This document shows positions 1 to 8,128 of a stretch of DNA of 64,000 nt, piece after piece. The first letter of the stretch is position 1. Every line of letters starts with the position of its first letter. The translations under genes were made by a program, and so were the position numbers. The notes below the pieces were generated by a model. It did no database searches. It was not told the DNA's origin and saw only the letters and a program-made list of their open reading frames with translations. Origin of the DNA: Virgibacillus_N oceani_A (lineage in GTDB: Bacteria > Bacillota > Bacilli > Bacillales > Amphibacillaceae); the NCBI GenBank assembly GCA_041521345.1, contig JBGOHB010000013.1. One strand, 5' to 3'.

Positions 1-125
1 TTAAACCATATCGCCATATTCCTATAGATTTTGAGTGATGGCGCACTCCTTTTAAAAAAATGAATGAGCTGCGTCTACTTTAGTATTGACATTTATTCCT
101 TATTTTAGAACTTTATTTTCATGGT

Positions 126-290
126 AGGAGATAAAGGAAACATGTCCCCGCATCGGGGGTATGCCGATGTTGGCCGGCAAGGCCGTAGTTAGTCGGCCTT
201 CCTTTACCCGTAAGGAGCCAATGTTGACTTATCGCACGGAGGTGAAGGAAGTCCGCTAGTCGCTGGGCGCTGGAGCTAGACGTGGCTATT
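126..290 (-). repeat. GC-rich structured intergenic repeat (family A, copy 1)
   Basis: No coding frame is supported here. The stretch is clearly more GC-rich than its surroundings and full of short inverted repeats: CCCCG at 146-150 pairs with CGGGG at 154-158, and GGCC at 172-175, 181-184 and 195-198 can form two alternative hairpins. Read on the minus strand it begins with GTCTAGCTCCAGCGCC, a string I recall from dispersed intergenic repeats of many Bacillaceae. About 60 nt of it (about 140-203) align with 53263-53325 in this same window. Confidence 0.7.
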
Positions 291-343
291 CCTATATAGA
301 AGATTATCCACAGATCAAAAATTTTATAGTTTCCTGGTAATAT

Positions 344-382
344 AAAAAAAACAGAAAAGATGCAGTTATGAGATCTTTTCTG
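344..382 (-). terminator. Rho-independent terminator of fer
   Basis: A 10-bp stem CAGAAAAGAT (352-361) / ATCTTTTCTG (373-382) with an 11-nt loop. On the minus strand it is followed by a run of T (complement of the A-run 344-351). It lies 17 nt past the fer stop codon. Confidence 0.85.
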
Positions 383-399
383 CTTTAATTAAGTACGGC

Positions 400-651
400 T
401 TATTCACCAAATTTCAACGGATCCCCGTCAAATGGACTGTCGGCCATTTTAATGGAATCGGTAGGGCAGCCCTGATAGGCATCATGCATATCATCCTTCC
501 ATTTATGGGGGATTTTTGTATTGCCCATGTTATTATCCAACATGACAATAGCAATCCCTTCATCATCATAGTTAAATATATTTGGTGCAGCCGCTCCACA
601 GGCACCACATGCAATACATGTTTCCTGATCAACGATTGTAAATTGTGCCAC
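400..651 (-). CDS. fer: Ferredoxin, single-cluster bacillar type
   Basis: A small cytoplasmic electron carrier of 83 residues, the same size as B. subtilis Fer (82). The cluster ligands are visible as CIACGACG near the N-terminus and a single distal Cys in YQGCPTDSI, the pattern expected for one [4Fe-4S] cluster. The C-terminus FDGDPLKF is typical of the family. I chose the GTG at 651 because the family begins (M)A-x-[FY]-TIVD and a strong GGAGGA precedes it at the right distance; a longer frame to 711 adds 20 residues with no family match. It is divergent from ypbB, as in B. subtilis, with its own terminator. Confidence 0.93.
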   Translation of the reverse strand: MAQFTIVDQETCIACGACGAAAPNIFNYDDEGIAIVMLDNNMGNTKIPHKWKDDMHDAYQGCPTDSIKMADSPFDGDPLKFGE

Positions 652-727
652 GCTAAAATCCTCCAAACTAGAAGCATATTTCATTTTCTTTATTGCAATG
701 AATAAAAACATATGAAAGACTGGAATT

Positions 728-755
728 ATGTAATTAATTACATGATAATATTATA
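728..755 (-). promoter_or_regulatory. Probable fer promoter -10 with a perfect 16-bp palindrome
   Basis: On the minus strand TATAAT lies at 755-750. Just downstream is the perfect palindrome ATGTAATTAATTACAT (728-743), which would cover the transcription start. The -35 is poor, so activation or repression at this site is plausible. The regulator is not identifiable from sequence. Confidence 0.45.
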
Positions 756-841
756 CAATAAATCTATTTTTCGTACACACCATGTTTGTCGAATGAAAGT
801 AAAAAAAGCTACTTTTGCAGTCGGAGGGAGGGGGCAGGCTA

Positions 842-1927
842 TTGTTATTTGATTGTATCCTGTTGATTAACTTTAAATATATAAAGGCAGAGCGCTCAGA
901 AGCTGCCATATTCCGTATTTTAAAAGGAAATAAATCAATTCAAACTGTGCAGGACATACATATATACAAATTGGAGAAATTTTACGAAATAGGCAGTTTT
1001 TTAAGCAAGAAACAATTTGATAAAAGAATAGAAACACTGAGGACAGATAAGTTGTTAAAAAAGCAGGATAGTAACAACCACTATTATGCTGTAACGGAAA
1101 AGGGATTGAACTGGCTGGATAAACATCAATCCAATGTTTCAATAAACTATTTTAACGGATTCAGATTTCACCAGATTGCAGCGAATTTTTACAATCGGTT
1201 AGTATTGCTTATTCAAACATTAACGAATAGTAAAATGAATAATTTTTCGTTTATTCCAGTGATCGGAAATCACTCCACGGAAAATTGGGTAAGATTATTT
1301 TACAGAAAAACATGTAACAGACAGCTGGAAATCTTGGGTGCACTTTATAAAGAGCTTTCACAATTACTATCTCATTGTTCCGAAAAGGAATCAGAGATAT
1401 TTGTGGATCGTTTAAGCGGCTACAATGTATATGGTCTTAGCATAGACCAGCTGGCTACACAGTACCAGCACGAAAATGAAGACATTCGTCTTATGCTTAC
1501 AGGGATAGTTCATCACATGCTCTCCATAGTAGAGAGTCGGGTAAATACTTTCCCGCTAATGACCCATATGATGCAGGATTTGAAAAGCAACTCCAACCTC
1601 AGCAATTCAGCAAAGGTCACCAGGCGTTTACTAAATGAAAAGTATACCATTTCCCAAATAGCAAGGAAAAGACAGTTAAAGGATAATACCATTTATGACC
1701 ATGTTGTTGAAATTGCTTATAATGACGATGAATTCCCTATTTCAGACTATGTGCCTAAGAACAAGCAGGACACTATTATTAAAGCAATAAACCATTCACA
1801 ATCCTATAAATTAAAACAGATAAAAAGTGAGCTGGGATATGAATTCAGCTACTTTGAAATCCGCTTGATATTAGCAGCTTACAGAAATTTTGCTGAAATA
1901 GGTGATAAAGATGTACGAAAAAGTTAA
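842..1927 (+). CDS. ypbB: YpbB family helix-turn-helix protein, recQ partner
   Basis: A protein of 361 residues similar in length and N-terminal pattern to B. subtilis YpbB (about 350). Its biochemical role is unknown. The N-terminus carries the family string ILKGNKSIQTVQD. The C-terminal 100 residues look like a winged-helix region of the type often found beside RecQ helicases. The start is TTG at 842: a very strong GGAGGGAGGGG sits 8-20 nt upstream and the N-terminus then lines up with the family; an upstream ATG at 815 would swallow the ribosome site. Its last codons overlap recQ by 17 nt, so the two are probably translationally coupled. Confidence 0.88.
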   Translation: MLFDCILLINFKYIKAERSEAAIFRILKGNKSIQTVQDIHIYKLEKFYEIGSFLSKKQFDKRIETLRTDKLLKKQDSNNHYYAVTEKGLNWLDKHQSNVSINYFNGFRFHQIAANFYNRLVLLIQTLTNSKMNNFSFIPVIGNHSTENWVRLFYRKTCNRQLEILGALYKELSQLLSHCSEKESEIFVDRLSGYNVYGLSIDQLATQYQHENEDIRLMLTGIVHHMLSIVESRVNTFPLMTHMMQDLKSNSNLSNSAKVTRRLLNEKYTISQIARKRQLKDNTIYDHVVEIAYNDDEFPISDYVPKNKQDTIIKAINHSQSYKLKQIKSELGYEFSYFEIRLILAAYRNFAEIGDKDVRKS

Positions 1928-3446
1928 CTTAACCGAAATTCTGCAAAAGTATTTTGGATATAACTCTTTTCGGCCTGGTCAAAAGGAAATCATAAAAGAT
2001 ATAATGAGCGGAGAAGATGTATTGGGGATACTGCCTACCGGATCAGGCAAATCCATTTGCTATCAACTACCCTCAACCCTGCTTGACGGCAGTACAATTG
2101 TTGTTTCTCCATTAATTTCTTTAATGATGGATCAGGTACAACAATTAAAAGCAAGTAACTTTAAAAGAGTGACTGCATTAAACAGTTTCATGGATAAATC
2201 TGAAAGGAGACAAACTTTACAGCAGCTGCATAATTATAAATTAATCTATGTTTCACCAGAATTACTTCAGCAGGAGGAAATACAACAACGATTAATGAAA
2301 CTAAAAATAAGCTTATTTGTCATCGATGAAGCACATTGTATCTCCCAATGGGGCTATGAGTTTCGGCCTGATTACCTAAAACTCGAGAGAATAGCTGATA
2401 TTCTAAATAGACCGCCTATTCTTGCATTAAGTGCGACTGCTCCGGAGACTGTTCAAAAGGATATCATTCAGGCATTGAAGAGGCCCGAGATGAAAAAGCA
2501 TATTTATCCGATGGATCGGGAGAATATCGCAATCAGCATAAAAAGAAAAGAAAGTATTGAGGAAAAAATTGATGAAATCACTTACATCCTGTCCCGGTTG
2601 GCTGTACCGACTTTAATTTATTTTTCCAGCAGGCAAGCAGCAGAAAAAACTGCTGCAGCTTTAAGGGAAAAGCTTCCTCAGCGTATTGCATATTACCACG
2701 GCGGATTGGAGGCTCATGACCGTATATCTGTACAACAACAGTTCATGCATAATCAATTGGATGTCATTTGCTGCACAAACGCTTTTGGAATGGGTATTAA
2801 TAAACCTGATATACGATTAATTATCCATTTTCATTTTCCTTCCCGGCTTGAAGCATATACCCAGGAAGCAGGAAGGGCGGGGAGAGATGGTCTGTCCAGT
2901 GTAAGCATCATACTATATTCTTTGCAGGATTATTTTATACCGAAAAAAATGATACATAATGAATTGCCAGCCACAGAAGACGTATACTTCGTCTTAGGTT
3001 ATTTGTATGAAAACAAAGAAATTCCCCCGACGTTGGAAGCCATCGGGGAAACCTTTAAAATAAATGAAATTCAATGGAGATTTTTACGGTATCAATTAGA
3101 AAATCATGCTATTATTAAAGGTAATGAGGTTATCGCCAATAAAAGGCAAATTTCTCATGCATTTAATAAAATAAAAGCATTTATACATAACCGAACAAGC
3201 ACAAAAGAGCAGAAATTGACGGATATGCTAAGCTGGTTACAAACGGAAGGATGCTTACGTAAAGATTTATACAAAAACTTTCAGCCCTCTTACCAAAACC
3301 CGGACGGCCCATGTTGCAGTAACTGTGGCTTCACATTGACTGATTGGGAACCGGAAAATTTCAAAATTGAACCCCTTGCTCCGCAATCCTGGGAGCATCG
3401 TTTAAAGAAATTATTAATGATTGGTGACAATAATGAAGCAAAGTGA
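1911..3446 (+). CDS. recQ: ATP-dependent DNA helicase, RecQ family
   Basis: A 3'-5' superfamily 2 helicase for repair of stalled forks and recombination intermediates, 511 residues, matching the short B. subtilis RecS type (about 496). Visible motifs are FRPGQKEII (motif 0), LPTGSGKS (Walker A), VIDEAHCISQWG (DEAH plus aromatic loop), LSATAP (motif III) and QEAGRAGRDG (motif VI). A Cys group in the C-terminal part (CLRKD...CCSNCG) fits the zinc-binding subdomain. No HRDC domain is visible. ATG 1911 follows AGGTGA; the GTG at 1902 is too close to that site. It overlaps ypbB upstream and ypbD downstream. Confidence 0.93.
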   Translation: MYEKVNLTEILQKYFGYNSFRPGQKEIIKDIMSGEDVLGILPTGSGKSICYQLPSTLLDGSTIVVSPLISLMMDQVQQLKASNFKRVTALNSFMDKSERRQTLQQLHNYKLIYVSPELLQQEEIQQRLMKLKISLFVIDEAHCISQWGYEFRPDYLKLERIADILNRPPILALSATAPETVQKDIIQALKRPEMKKHIYPMDRENIAISIKRKESIEEKIDEITYILSRLAVPTLIYFSSRQAAEKTAAALREKLPQRIAYYHGGLEAHDRISVQQQFMHNQLDVICCTNAFGMGINKPDIRLIIHFHFPSRLEAYTQEAGRAGRDGLSSVSIILYSLQDYFIPKKMIHNELPATEDVYFVLGYLYENKEIPPTLEAIGETFKINEIQWRFLRYQLENHAIIKGNEVIANKRQISHAFNKIKAFIHNRTSTKEQKLTDMLSWLQTEGCLRKDLYKNFQPSYQNPDGPCCSNCGFTLTDWEPENFKIEPLAPQSWEHRLKKLLMIGDNNEAK

Positions 3447-3999
3447 AATAATAAAACAATTATCCGATGAGGAATTAAAACAGCAATTATTCATATCTCA
3501 AGGCTTATTTTTGGTACTTGCTATCGTATTAAGTTTTTTTCTCTTTCAAGATTTAAATGAATGGTTATTGTATTTCAATTGGGAACCGGAAAAAATAATT
3601 TTTTACGGTATCATACCAGGATTGATCATCGTAGTTATCGATATTATTTTAGTATTGGCATTGCCGAAACACTATTATGATGATGGCGGCATTAACGAAA
3701 GGGTATTCAAAGGGCAGTCGGTACGTTTTGTGTTTATGCTGTCCCTAATAGTTGCTACAGCTGAGGAATTACTGTTCAGAGGCGTGCTGCAGACAACTTT
3801 TGGATATATAATTGCAAGTACTATTTTTGCACTGGTTCATTTTCGGTATTTAACAAAACCGGTTTTATTGATATCCATTCTGTTTGTCAGTTTTTATATC
3901 GGCTATTTATTTGAAATAACCGGGAATTTGCTTGTAACTATTACAGCTCATTTCACAGTGGATTTTTTGCTTGGCTTATTAATTCGTTTTCAAAAATGA
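3433..3999 (+). CDS. ypbD: CPBP family intramembrane glutamic protease (YpbD)
   Basis: A membrane protein of 188 residues with several hydrophobic segments. The CPBP (Rce1/ABI) signature is present: EELLFRG (motif 1), then FALVHF (motif 2) and a late TAHFTVDF (motif 3), supplying the Glu-Glu-Arg and His residues of this intramembrane peptidase family. The substrate is unknown. It overlaps the recQ end by 14 nt; GGTGA at 3423 supports ATG 3433 rather than the upstream TTG. Same neighbour order as B. subtilis ypbB-recS-ypbD-ypbE. Confidence 0.88.
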   Translation: MKQSEIIKQLSDEELKQQLFISQGLFLVLAIVLSFFLFQDLNEWLLYFNWEPEKIIFYGIIPGLIIVVIDIILVLALPKHYYDDGGINERVFKGQSVRFVFMLSLIVATAEELLFRGVLQTTFGYIIASTIFALVHFRYLTKPVLLISILFVSFYIGYLFEITGNLLVTITAHFTVDFLLGLLIRFQK

Positions 4000-4010
4000 G
4001 GTGAATCATA

Positions 4011-4322
4011 TTGAGTAATTATAGTAAAGAGCGAGACCAGGCAGAAGAATTGAGAAGATTGGTATACGATGTCCAAAGTAACCAGGGAGAAAATGCTGAA
4101 TATATTCAGCATGATAAACATTTGAAGACGGAAAAACGCGAAATTGATATTTTAAATTTACCTCCGAGAAAAGAAGTACATGCAAAAAAGCAACATCGTG
4201 TCAGATTAAAAACGAGTAATTCATTCAAAAGATTTTTATTGGTAATTATTATACTTATTATCGTTTTAGGCAGTATATTTTATTTTTTCAACGAGGAACT
4301 AATTCAATTCTTCAGCAGCTAG
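4011..4322 (+). CDS. ypbE: YpbE-like single-pass membrane protein, short form
   Basis: A 103-residue protein with a charged cytoplasmic N-terminal part, the family string ILNLPPRKEVH, and one membrane segment at about 78-97. B. subtilis YpbE is over twice as long and ends in an extracellular LysM-like region. Here translation stops just after the membrane segment, so that region is missing. The start is TTG 4011 behind GAGGTGA. Function unknown. I see no obvious remnant of the LysM part downstream. Confidence 0.7.
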   Translation: MSNYSKERDQAEELRRLVYDVQSNQGENAEYIQHDKHLKTEKREIDILNLPPRKEVHAKKQHRVRLKTSNSFKRFLLVIIILIIVLGSIFYFFNEELIQFFSS

Positions 4323-4489
4323 TCTGGCGAGAGTGAAAACAATACCATTGGGAATTGGAATAATTAAAAATAGACTGGCTGTAAAAACAATTTACTGTTC
4401 ATCAACGATCTAAATTGCATATAGTGTAAGTGTAAGAAAAAAATTATTATTAAAGAATGACTGCTTTTGTATCATTTGTTACTGTCCAG

Positions 4490-4660
4490 TACGAAATCCA
4501 AATTCACTTAGGCACAAGTATGACATCTGCGATTACAATAAATGCTCGCCCGATCAAAAACCATTATTCAAACTCCTTTTGATTATTTTCACAGTGCCTT
4601 CTTTGCCGGGTTTGCGTTGTGATCTTTTCGGCGGGCGATTCGCACTACCAAATTTTTCCG
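4490..4660 (-). repeat. Degenerate copy of the family A intergenic repeat
   Basis: The gene-free stretch 4323-4759 holds no supported gene. Within it, GGCACAAGTATGACATCTGCG and then CAGTGCCTTCTTTGCCGGG resemble GCACAAGTGCGACATCG and CGTGTCTTCTTTGCCGCGG in the repeat at 28811-28870, in the same order. It also contains AATGCTCGCCCGATC (4540-4555), whose complement resembles the GGGACGAGCAT core of family B. It is decayed compared with the other copies. Confidence 0.5.
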
Positions 4661-4759
4661 AGGGAACAGTAATTGCAATATCAATTTATTAGAAAACAGC
4701 CAGGGTGAAAAATATATTTATGCAAAAATGAAGACCTGTAACTTAAGGGGGGGTGCTAT

Positions 4760-5338
4760 ATGCGCATGGAAAGAGTGTCCAATAACCAATTTACCATTTT
4801 TTTAACCTTCGATGATTTAATTGAAAGAGGCTTTACAAAGGATGAATTAAGATATGACGTTTCCATCACGCAAAACCTGTTTAGTGATATGATGCATGAG
4901 GCTAGTGCCGAATTAGATTTTGAACTAGGAGGAATGCTTCTTATCCAGGTTTATTTAATGCAAGCGCAGGGGATGCATATAATAGTTACCCAAAACAACG
5001 AAATTGATAATATGGATGAAGAATTTATCACCATGAAAGTTACATTAGATGAAAGAGACGACTTTATATTTTCCTTTGAGGACTTTGAAGATATAATACG
5101 GGTCTCTGACCACCTGTCATCTTGCAACATCAGCGGAGGAGAAGTTTACTATTTTAATGACAAATATTATATGCTCATGGAAGATGCCGATCTGCAGGAA
5201 GAAAATAAGGAAAATATCATTGCTGTTTTAGCAGAATTTGCATCACCCAGTATTATAACTCCGTATCGCCTGCGGGAATACGGGAAAGTTATCTATTCAT
5301 CTGAAGCAGTAAAACAGATTTTACAGACTTTTTATTAG
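4760..5338 (+). CDS. mecB: MecA-like adaptor protein MecB (YpbH)
   Basis: A 192-residue ClpC adaptor paralogue. MecA-type adaptors bind substrates such as ComK with the N-terminal domain and ClpC with the C-terminal domain. The N-terminal MRMERVSNNQFTIFLTFDDL and the C-terminal alpha/beta domain (SSCNISGGEVYYFNDKYYM) follow the family. The length matches B. subtilis YpbH (194) rather than MecA (218), and it sits just before gudB as ypbH does. ATG 4760 follows AAGGGGGGGTG and gives the family start MR-[ML]-ER. The genes ypbF and ypbG of B. subtilis are not present. Confidence 0.85.
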   Translation: MRMERVSNNQFTIFLTFDDLIERGFTKDELRYDVSITQNLFSDMMHEASAELDFELGGMLLIQVYLMQAQGMHIIVTQNNEIDNMDEEFITMKVTLDERDDFIFSFEDFEDIIRVSDHLSSCNISGGEVYYFNDKYYMLMEDADLQEENKENIIAVLAEFASPSIITPYRLREYGKVIYSSEAVKQILQTFY

Positions 5339-5378
5339 TGAGGGACAAAAGTAATAGGATGAATAGGAAGAAAGTGAT

Positions 5379-5540
5379 ATGATAGTATTAGGTTATGAAG
5401 ATGGCAGCAAGGATGATAATAACCTGGAAATTACTTGCTGTATAGGAATAGATTCTCGGAATTTATTCATTAACTTATTGATGGGAAAGTGCGGTATAGC
5501 AAACTTTCTATTGGGTGACTTGAATATTTCGGGGAATTAA
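5379..5540 (+). CDS. Small ORF of unknown function (53 aa)
   Basis: ATG 5379 is preceded by AGGAAGAAAGTG and opens a 53-codon frame ending in TAA. The predicted peptide is mixed in character with adjacent Cys residues (ITCCIGI). I recognise no family. It lies between mecB and the gudB promoter, where B. subtilis has no gene I know of. It could equally be a chance frame. Confidence 0.25.
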   Translation: MIVLGYEDGSKDDNNLEITCCIGIDSRNLFINLLMGKCGIANFLLGDLNISGN

Positions 5541-5550
5541 ATAGATTATA

Positions 5551-5578
5551 TTGCATAATTTTTATGAAAGTGTATACT
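5551..5578 (+). promoter_or_regulatory. Probable sigma-A promoter of gudB
   Basis: TTGCAT (5551-5556), a 16-nt spacer, then TATACT (5573-5578), about 50 nt ahead of the gudB start. Confidence 0.6.
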
Positions 5579-5631
5579 ATTCTCTGAGTACAGCTATTAT
5601 AACTTTTACAGATATATTAGGAGGTAAATTC

Positions 5632-6912
5632 ATGGTAGCCGATAACGCAGCAGATTCTACCAGGGAAGCTAATAAAAAAATGGATGTTCTAAGTTCAACA
5701 CGAACAGTTATTAAAACCGCATTGGAAAAACTGGGTTACCCTGATGAAGTATTTGAATTGTTTAAAGATCCTATTCGTATGATGACAGTAAGGATTCCCG
5801 TACGTATGGATGATGGTTCAGTTAAAGTATTCACAGGTTATCGCGCACAACATAATGATGCTGTTGGCCCGACAAAAGGTGGCGTCCGTTTCCATCCGAA
5901 TGTAACGGAAAAAGAAGTAAAAGCATTATCTATCTGGATGACGCTGAAAGCTGGTATTGTTGATTTGCCATACGGTGGAGGAAAAGGTGGAATTATTTGT
6001 GATCCACGTGAAATGTCTTTTCGAGAGTTGGAAGGGCTTAGCCGTGGCTATGTTCGAGCAATTAGTCAAATTGTAGGACCAACGAAAGACATCCCAGCGC
6101 CTGATGTATTTACAAATTCGCAAATCATGGCCTGGATGATGGATGAATACAGTAGAATTGATGAATTTAACAGTCCCGGTTTTATTACCGGCAAGCCAAT
6201 TGTGCTTGGTGGTTCACATGGAAGAGAATCGGCAACTGCTAAAGGCGTAACAATTGTGCTTAATGAAGCTGCTAAGAAAAGAGGTCTGGACGTAAAGGGA
6301 GCCAGAGTAGTTGTTCAAGGCTTTGGTAATGCCGGAAGTTTCTTGTCCAAGTTCTTGCATGATGCCGGGGCAAAAATCGTAGGAATCTCGGATGCTTATG
6401 GTGCTTTGCATGATCCCGAAGGTCTTGATATAGATTATTTATTGGATCGACGAGACAGCTTTGGAACAGTAACTAAATTATTTAATAATACGATTACTAA
6501 TAAGGAATTATTGGAAGTGGATTGTGATATATTAGTTCCAGCTGCAGTAGAAAACCAAATTACTGAAGAAAATGCACATAATATTAAAGCAGATATCATT
6601 GTGGAAGCTGCTAATGGGCCGACAACGATGGAAGGTACAAAGATACTCACTGAGAGAGGGAAATTGCTTGTACCTGATGTGTTAGCTTCATCAGGAGGGG
6701 TAACTGTTTCCTATTTCGAATGGGTACAGAACAACCAGGGTTATTACTGGGGTGAAGAAGAAATCGATACTAAACTGCATGAAATCATGATAAAAGCATT
6801 TGATTCGATATATAATACTGCACAAACAAGGCGTGTCGATATGCGATTAGCTGCATATATGGTCGGAGTGAGAAAAATGGCTGAAGCTTCAAGGTTCCGG
6901 GGCTGGGTTTAA
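5632..6912 (+). CDS. gudB: NAD-dependent glutamate dehydrogenase
   Basis: Catalyses oxidative deamination of glutamate to 2-oxoglutarate; 426 residues. The substrate-binding lysine region is seen in PTKGGVRFHP and PYGGGKGGI, and the dinucleotide fold in VVVQGFGNAGS. ATG 5632 follows TTAGGAGG at ideal spacing; the frame extends upstream only through promoter sequence. The region EKEVKALSIWM carries no duplication, so this is the active form and not the 9-bp-duplicated cryptic gudB of B. subtilis 168. A terminator follows immediately, so it looks monocistronic. Confidence 0.95.
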   Translation: MVADNAADSTREANKKMDVLSSTRTVIKTALEKLGYPDEVFELFKDPIRMMTVRIPVRMDDGSVKVFTGYRAQHNDAVGPTKGGVRFHPNVTEKEVKALSIWMTLKAGIVDLPYGGGKGGIICDPREMSFRELEGLSRGYVRAISQIVGPTKDIPAPDVFTNSQIMAWMMDEYSRIDEFNSPGFITGKPIVLGGSHGRESATAKGVTIVLNEAAKKRGLDVKGARVVVQGFGNAGSFLSKFLHDAGAKIVGISDAYGALHDPEGLDIDYLLDRRDSFGTVTKLFNNTITNKELLEVDCDILVPAAVENQITEENAHNIKADIIVEAANGPTTMEGTKILTERGKLLVPDVLASSGGVTVSYFEWVQNNQGYYWGEEEIDTKLHEIMIKAFDSIYNTAQTRRVDMRLAAYMVGVRKMAEASRFRGWV

Positions 6913-6928
6913 ATGAAATCATTATATG

Positions 6929-6966
6929 AAAAAACTCTTATCGTATATAGGGATAGGAGTTTTTTC
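6929..6966 (+). terminator. Rho-independent terminator of gudB
   Basis: Stem CTCTTATC / GATAGGAG with one G-U pair, flanked by A-run and T-run, 17 nt after the stop codon. Confidence 0.85.
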
Positions 6967-7040
6967 AGATTGGAAGAATATGTTTTAGACAATAGTTCAT
7001 ATCATTGTTCGTTTCAGCATGAAGAAGGAAGTGTATATAA

Positions 7041-8036
7041 ATGCAAGAGGAAAAGGTAATTATTGTTGGCGGGGGACCATGCGGGATGTCTTGTGCCATT
7101 GAATTACAGAATCAGGGAATATCTCCATTAATTATCGAAAAGGATAATATTGTAAATACGGTATACCAATTCCCGACACATCAAACTTTTTTTAGTTCAA
7201 GTGAAAAACTGGAAATAGGTGATATGCCATTTATCACAGAAAAGCAAAAGCCTGTGAGAAATCAGGCACTTGCTTATTACAGGGAGGTAGCGGCACGGAA
7301 ACAACTGCGGGTAAATTCGTTTGAAAAAGTGACTGATGTATTGAAAAAGGAAAATCATTTTCAAATTACAACAATAAAAGACAGCAAAAAAATATTCTAT
7401 AAGGCAGAACACTTAATTATTGCTACCGGTTATTATGATCAGCCAAATCACATGAATATACCTGGTGAGAATTTGGATAAAGTAAGCCACTACTTTAAAG
7501 AAGCACATCCATTTTATAATAAAAATATCCTTATAATCGGCGGAAAAAATTCAGCGGTGGATACTACGCTTGAATTGCACAAAGCTGGAGCCAATGTAAC
7601 CGTACTTTACCGGGGAGATCATTACTCCAAAAGTATTAAACCATGGATTCTTCCGGAATTTGACTCCCTGGTAAGAAATGAACTTGTACACATGGAATTT
7701 AATGCAGTTGTTTCAAAAATAACAGAAGATAACGTTTTTTATACAGTCAATGGCGTAAATAAAAAAATTAAAAATGATTATGTTTTTGCGATGACAGGCT
7801 ACAGGCCGGATATTGAATTCCTCAAAAGTATGGGTATCTTGATAAATGATGCTGATGGTAAACCCGAGTTTAATGAAAAAACACTAGAAACCAATATAGC
7901 TGATTTATATATTGCAGGAGTTGTTGCTGCCGGTTTTAATAACAATGAGATTTTTATTGAAAATGGTCGATTTCATGGTGCTATGATTGCACATCATATA
8001 AAAAATAAAAGCAAAAAAACAACCGTTAATGCATGA
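7041..8036 (+). CDS. bdr: Bacillithiol-disulfide reductase, YpdA/Bdr
   Basis: A flavoprotein of 331 residues. YpdA enzymes use NADPH to reduce oxidised bacillithiol. The N-terminal FAD-binding motif is IIVGGGPCGMSCA with the family Cys; the NADPH-binding motif is ILIIGGKNSAVDTTLEL at about 169-185; the C-terminal FAD contact is ATNIADLYIAGVVAAGF-like. B. subtilis has ypdA in the same place after gudB. bshA, needed to make bacillithiol, lies at 44419, so the thiol and its reductase are both encoded here. ATG 7041 follows GAAGGAAGTG. Confidence 0.92.
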   Translation: MQEEKVIIVGGGPCGMSCAIELQNQGISPLIIEKDNIVNTVYQFPTHQTFFSSSEKLEIGDMPFITEKQKPVRNQALAYYREVAARKQLRVNSFEKVTDVLKKENHFQITTIKDSKKIFYKAEHLIIATGYYDQPNHMNIPGENLDKVSHYFKEAHPFYNKNILIIGGKNSAVDTTLELHKAGANVTVLYRGDHYSKSIKPWILPEFDSLVRNELVHMEFNAVVSKITEDNVFYTVNGVNKKIKNDYVFAMTGYRPDIEFLKSMGILINDADGKPEFNEKTLETNIADLYIAGVVAAGFNNNEIFIENGRFHGAMIAHHIKNKSKKTTVNA

Positions 8037-8084
8037 TCCTTTATTTGATTATTTTATTAAACAGATTAAATTTATAGTCTATAG

Positions 8085-8124
8085 AAATGATAGCGGCAAA
8101 ATAGCAGCCTGCTATCATTTTTTT
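8085..8124. terminator. Bidirectional terminator between ypdA and ansA
   Basis: AAATGATAGC (8085-8094) and GCTATCATTT (8111-8120) form a 10-bp stem followed by a T-run. It sits between the convergent ypdA and ansA. Confidence 0.8.
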
Positions 8125-8128
8125 GCAG

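Noticed and set aside
1..60. A partial minus-strand gene entering from the left edge
   Set aside because: A short frame can be opened from a GTG, but the ribosome site abuts it with no spacing and the 15 residues match nothing I recognise.
5926..6123. Reverse-strand frames inside gudB and other long genes
   Set aside because: They mirror well-identified genes, with no independent start signals.
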